NCBI GenBank assembly: GCA_016763875.1
Contig: JAESSZ010001178.1
Span: 1-6,601, forward strand
Reading direction: 5' to 3'
Length of the DNA stretch: 6,601 nucleotides
DNA from: Nannocystaceae bacterium
Lineage (GTDB): Bacteria; Myxococcota_A; Polyangia; Nannocystales; Nannocystaceae
Shown: piece after piece, positions 5,279 through 6,601 of the stretch
How the letters are laid out: each line of letters starts with the position of its first letter
Numbering within the stretch: the first letter of the stretch is position 1
Program-made: the position numbers and the translations under genes
The notes under the pieces: model-generated
The model's database searches: none
What the model was told of the DNA's origin: nothing
What the model saw: the letters and a program-made list of their open reading frames with translations, nothing else

Positions 5279-6244
5279 GTGGTCACGAACCGAATCCACT
5301 GGCTCAAGTTCTCTTCGCTCGCAGTGCTCTCAATGTTCTGCGCATCCGGCTGCACCACGCCAACCGAAGACTTGGGCATGGTCCCCGATGATGGGGCGCA
5401 AGGCGGCACGAGCGAGAACACGCTGACCGACGGATGGACTTCGGGTGACGGCCAGACGTCGGGAGCCGATCTGACTTCGTCCGACACATCTGCGACCGGC
5501 GGCGAGCTGCAAACATGCGGGATTGTCGAGCGTGCGTGCTGCAGCGACCAGGACCGCGACTCGGTGCCTGCATCGATGGACAATGAACCGTTCATCTTCA
5601 ACCCGGACCAAGCCGATCGTGATGGCGACGGGCTCATCGATATCGCTGATTCTTGCCCTACTATCGGAGACGGCTTTGTCGGAGACTCCGACAACGACGG
5701 ACTCGGAAACGCGTGCGATCGCTGCCGGCAGTCCCCATCGCAGTACAACGACGTCTTCGAAGGCGCCAGCGTCGCTGCGTTTATGTTGGTCCGGAACATA
5801 CCGACCAATGCGGATGCCGACCATGACGGGATTGGCGATGCGTGCGACAACTGTCCAACCGTCCCCAACTGCGGCGACTTCAACGAGGCCAACCCGTACG
5901 TGCTGGGCGATGCGATCTCGTATGATGACGACACAGTGTGTCAGACCGACAGCGATGGCAACGGGGTCGGCGATGCCTGTGAAGGTCTGATGTCTGGGAA
6001 CGCAGCGGGTCCGGCGGGCCTCGGTCCCACCGACGACCACGACCAAGACGGGATCGCCAATCTCAACGACGCGTGCCCGCGGCTACCATTGTTGGACACT
6101 GTTGCATGCAGCGATGCCGACCCGTGCCCCGACGGACGCCAATGTTCACCCGAGGGGACATGCAACCACGTGGACAGCGACGGCGATGGGGTCGGAGATC
6201 GGTGCGACACATGCCACGCGGTCGCCAACCCCAACCAGATCGGC
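5279..6244 (+). CDS. Lipoprotein with thrombospondin type 3 calcium-binding repeats, C-terminus lost at the junction
   Basis: GTG 5279 starts a frame whose first 24 residues form a lipoprotein signal: basic N-region, hydrophobic LAVLSMFCASG, lipobox ASG-C with Cys25 as the lipidated residue. A weak GGGA lies eight bases before the start. Residues 33-78 are a Thr/Ser/Gly/Asp linker. Then come TSP3-type DxDxDG loops at about residues 113 (DRDGDG), 136 (DSDNDG), 179 (DADHDG), 224 (DSDGNG), 253 (DHDQDG) and 299 (DSDGDG), most followed by GDACD/NC-type Cys, plus a degenerate DQDRDS at 90. Such repeats bind Ca2+ and rigidify surface proteins. A Cys-rich insert occupies 277-296. Homology ends after NPNQI at 317-321, where DxDxDG should follow but GVHVSM appears. 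The frame stays open to the window end, but that part is antisense to cysG and should not be counted. It is probably anchored in the outer membrane, operonic with the gene before. Ligand and partner are unknown. Confidence 0.8.
6224..6244. other. Chimeric junction between TSP3 lipoprotein gene and cysG
   Basis: These 21 bases make sense in both genes: plus-strand codons give ANPNQIG (TSP3 'NPNQ' loop) and the codon-aligned minus strand gives ADLVGVG (CysG). Left of 6224 only the lipoprotein continues; right of 6244 only cysG does. No site-specific recombination signature, target duplication or mobile gene is present, so an artefactual join at a shared ~18-21-base word is the simplest reading. 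Confidence 0.7.
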
Positions 6245-6601
6245 GTCCACGTGAGCATGGCTCAGGATCGGGCCGGAACTCAAGTCGTCAAACAGGATCG
6301 CGTCGGCCCGTTGCATCCGGTCCACCGCCTTGAGCGTCAGCAGTTCAGGATCGCCGGGGCCGGCGCCGACGAAGGCGACGTGGCCTTCGCGGTCGGCCGC
6401 GTTTTCATGTTTCGTCAGAAGGGTTTGCAGCGCATCCTTAACCGTGCCTTCGCCGCCGTCATCCATGGCGCGGGGGCCGGCGTTGAAGTAGTAGTCGGCC
6501 CAGAAATCACGGCGACGGCGGCCGAAGGGCAGCACCTCGACGGCCTTGCGGAAGCCCTTGCCGATGCGGGCGAGCGTGCCCAGCGTGGCGGGCAGGCGCG
6601 C
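6224..6601 (-). CDS. cysG: Siroheme synthase CysG, internal fragment (truncated at both ends)
   Basis: Read from the window edge on the minus strand, 126 residues are open and recognisable. The first ~50 (ATLGTLARIGKGFRKAVE, then RRRRDFWADYYFNAGPRAM) match the dimerisation/linker part of the CysG precorrin-2 dehydrogenase/ferrochelatase module. After a short linker, VAFVGAGPGDPELLTLKA is the glycine-rich signature of the uroporphyrinogen-III C-methyltransferase (SUMT) module, followed by ADAILFDDLSSGPILSHA and ADLVGVG. The full enzyme makes siroheme from uroporphyrinogen III for sulfite/nitrite reductases. The DDLSSGPILSHA wording resembles Rhodobacterales-type CysG, from memory. Family members continue ADLVGVG with (K)RAG and over 200 residues of SUMT; here the sequence switches to DRVACVAP and soon stops at 6146-6148. 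The missing N-terminus lies beyond the window, whereas the missing C-terminus is lost at the join with the lipoprotein gene. Confidence 0.9.

Noticed and set aside
5221..6046. Two overlapping minus-strand open frames (237 and 238 codons)
   Set aside because: They lie opposite the lipoprotein gene, whose signal peptide, lipobox and repeated calcium loops prove the plus strand is coding; the minus frames show only mirror repeats (GDGD-derived motifs).
6146..6223. C-terminal extension of the cysG frame past the junction
   Set aside because: The residues after ADLVGVG do not match the SUMT domain and are the antisense of the TSP3 repeat DSDGDGVGDRCDTC.
6221..6247. Integration or attachment site for a mobile element at the join
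   Set aside because: No integrase, transposase, terminal inverted repeats, target duplication or tRNA end is present nearby.

Overview
The window is high-GC bacterial DNA. Nearly all of it (about 1-6224) reads like a myxobacterium, probably of the Nannocystis/Plesiocystis type. The grounds are gene styles rather than a marker gene: a soluble TPR protein, a single-pass membrane protein with an Ala/Pro-rich linker and a C-terminal 'hPxS...C' domain, an envelope protein with a 'W-x-A-P-x-x-CP' domain plus a predicted beta barrel, and a lipoprotein with a Thr/Ser/Gly/Asp linker and thrombospondin type 3 (TSP3) calcium-binding repeats. The last ~360 bases are different. They encode, on the minus strand, part of an alphaproteobacterial-looking siroheme synthase (CysG).

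Layout from left to right: (i) 3-374, the C-terminal end of an unrecognised basic protein; (ii) 511-1641, a TPR repeat protein; (iii) 1642-1965, a 324-base gap with a cluster of GTTGCA/TGCAAC motifs, one forming an 8-bp inverted repeat around a possible -10 box, followed by a strong Shine-Dalgarno and a 12-codon leader ORF whose stop overlaps the next start; (iv) 1966-3000, rsgA, the ribosome-assembly GTPase and the only firmly named complete gene; (v) 3104-4237, a putative exported beta-barrel protein; (vi) 4342-5247, a single-pass membrane protein of the myxobacterial anti-sigma/regulator-like style; (vii) 5279 to about 6244, a TSP3-repeat lipoprotein that loses its C-terminus at the junction; (viii) 6601 to about 6224 on the minus strand, cysG, truncated at both ends.

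Genes (v)-(vii) are co-directional and probably form an envelope-related cluster: a barrel protein, a membrane-spanning protein with a periplasmic domain, and a surface lipoprotein 31 bases later. No sigma factor gene is present beside them. rsgA looks like an independent housekeeping unit with its own leader.

The most striking structural signal is the join at 6224-6244. TSP3 homology on the plus strand and CysG homology on the minus strand both run through the same 18-21 bases and each stops on the far side. This looks like a chimera made at a short shared sequence (assembly or amplification artefact) rather than a biological fusion. The most notable coding oddity is in RsgA, where the guanine-specificity Asp of the G4 motif is replaced by Gly. 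I see no RNA gene, CRISPR array, insertion sequence or phage feature, and nothing that I would call a new defence or mobile system.
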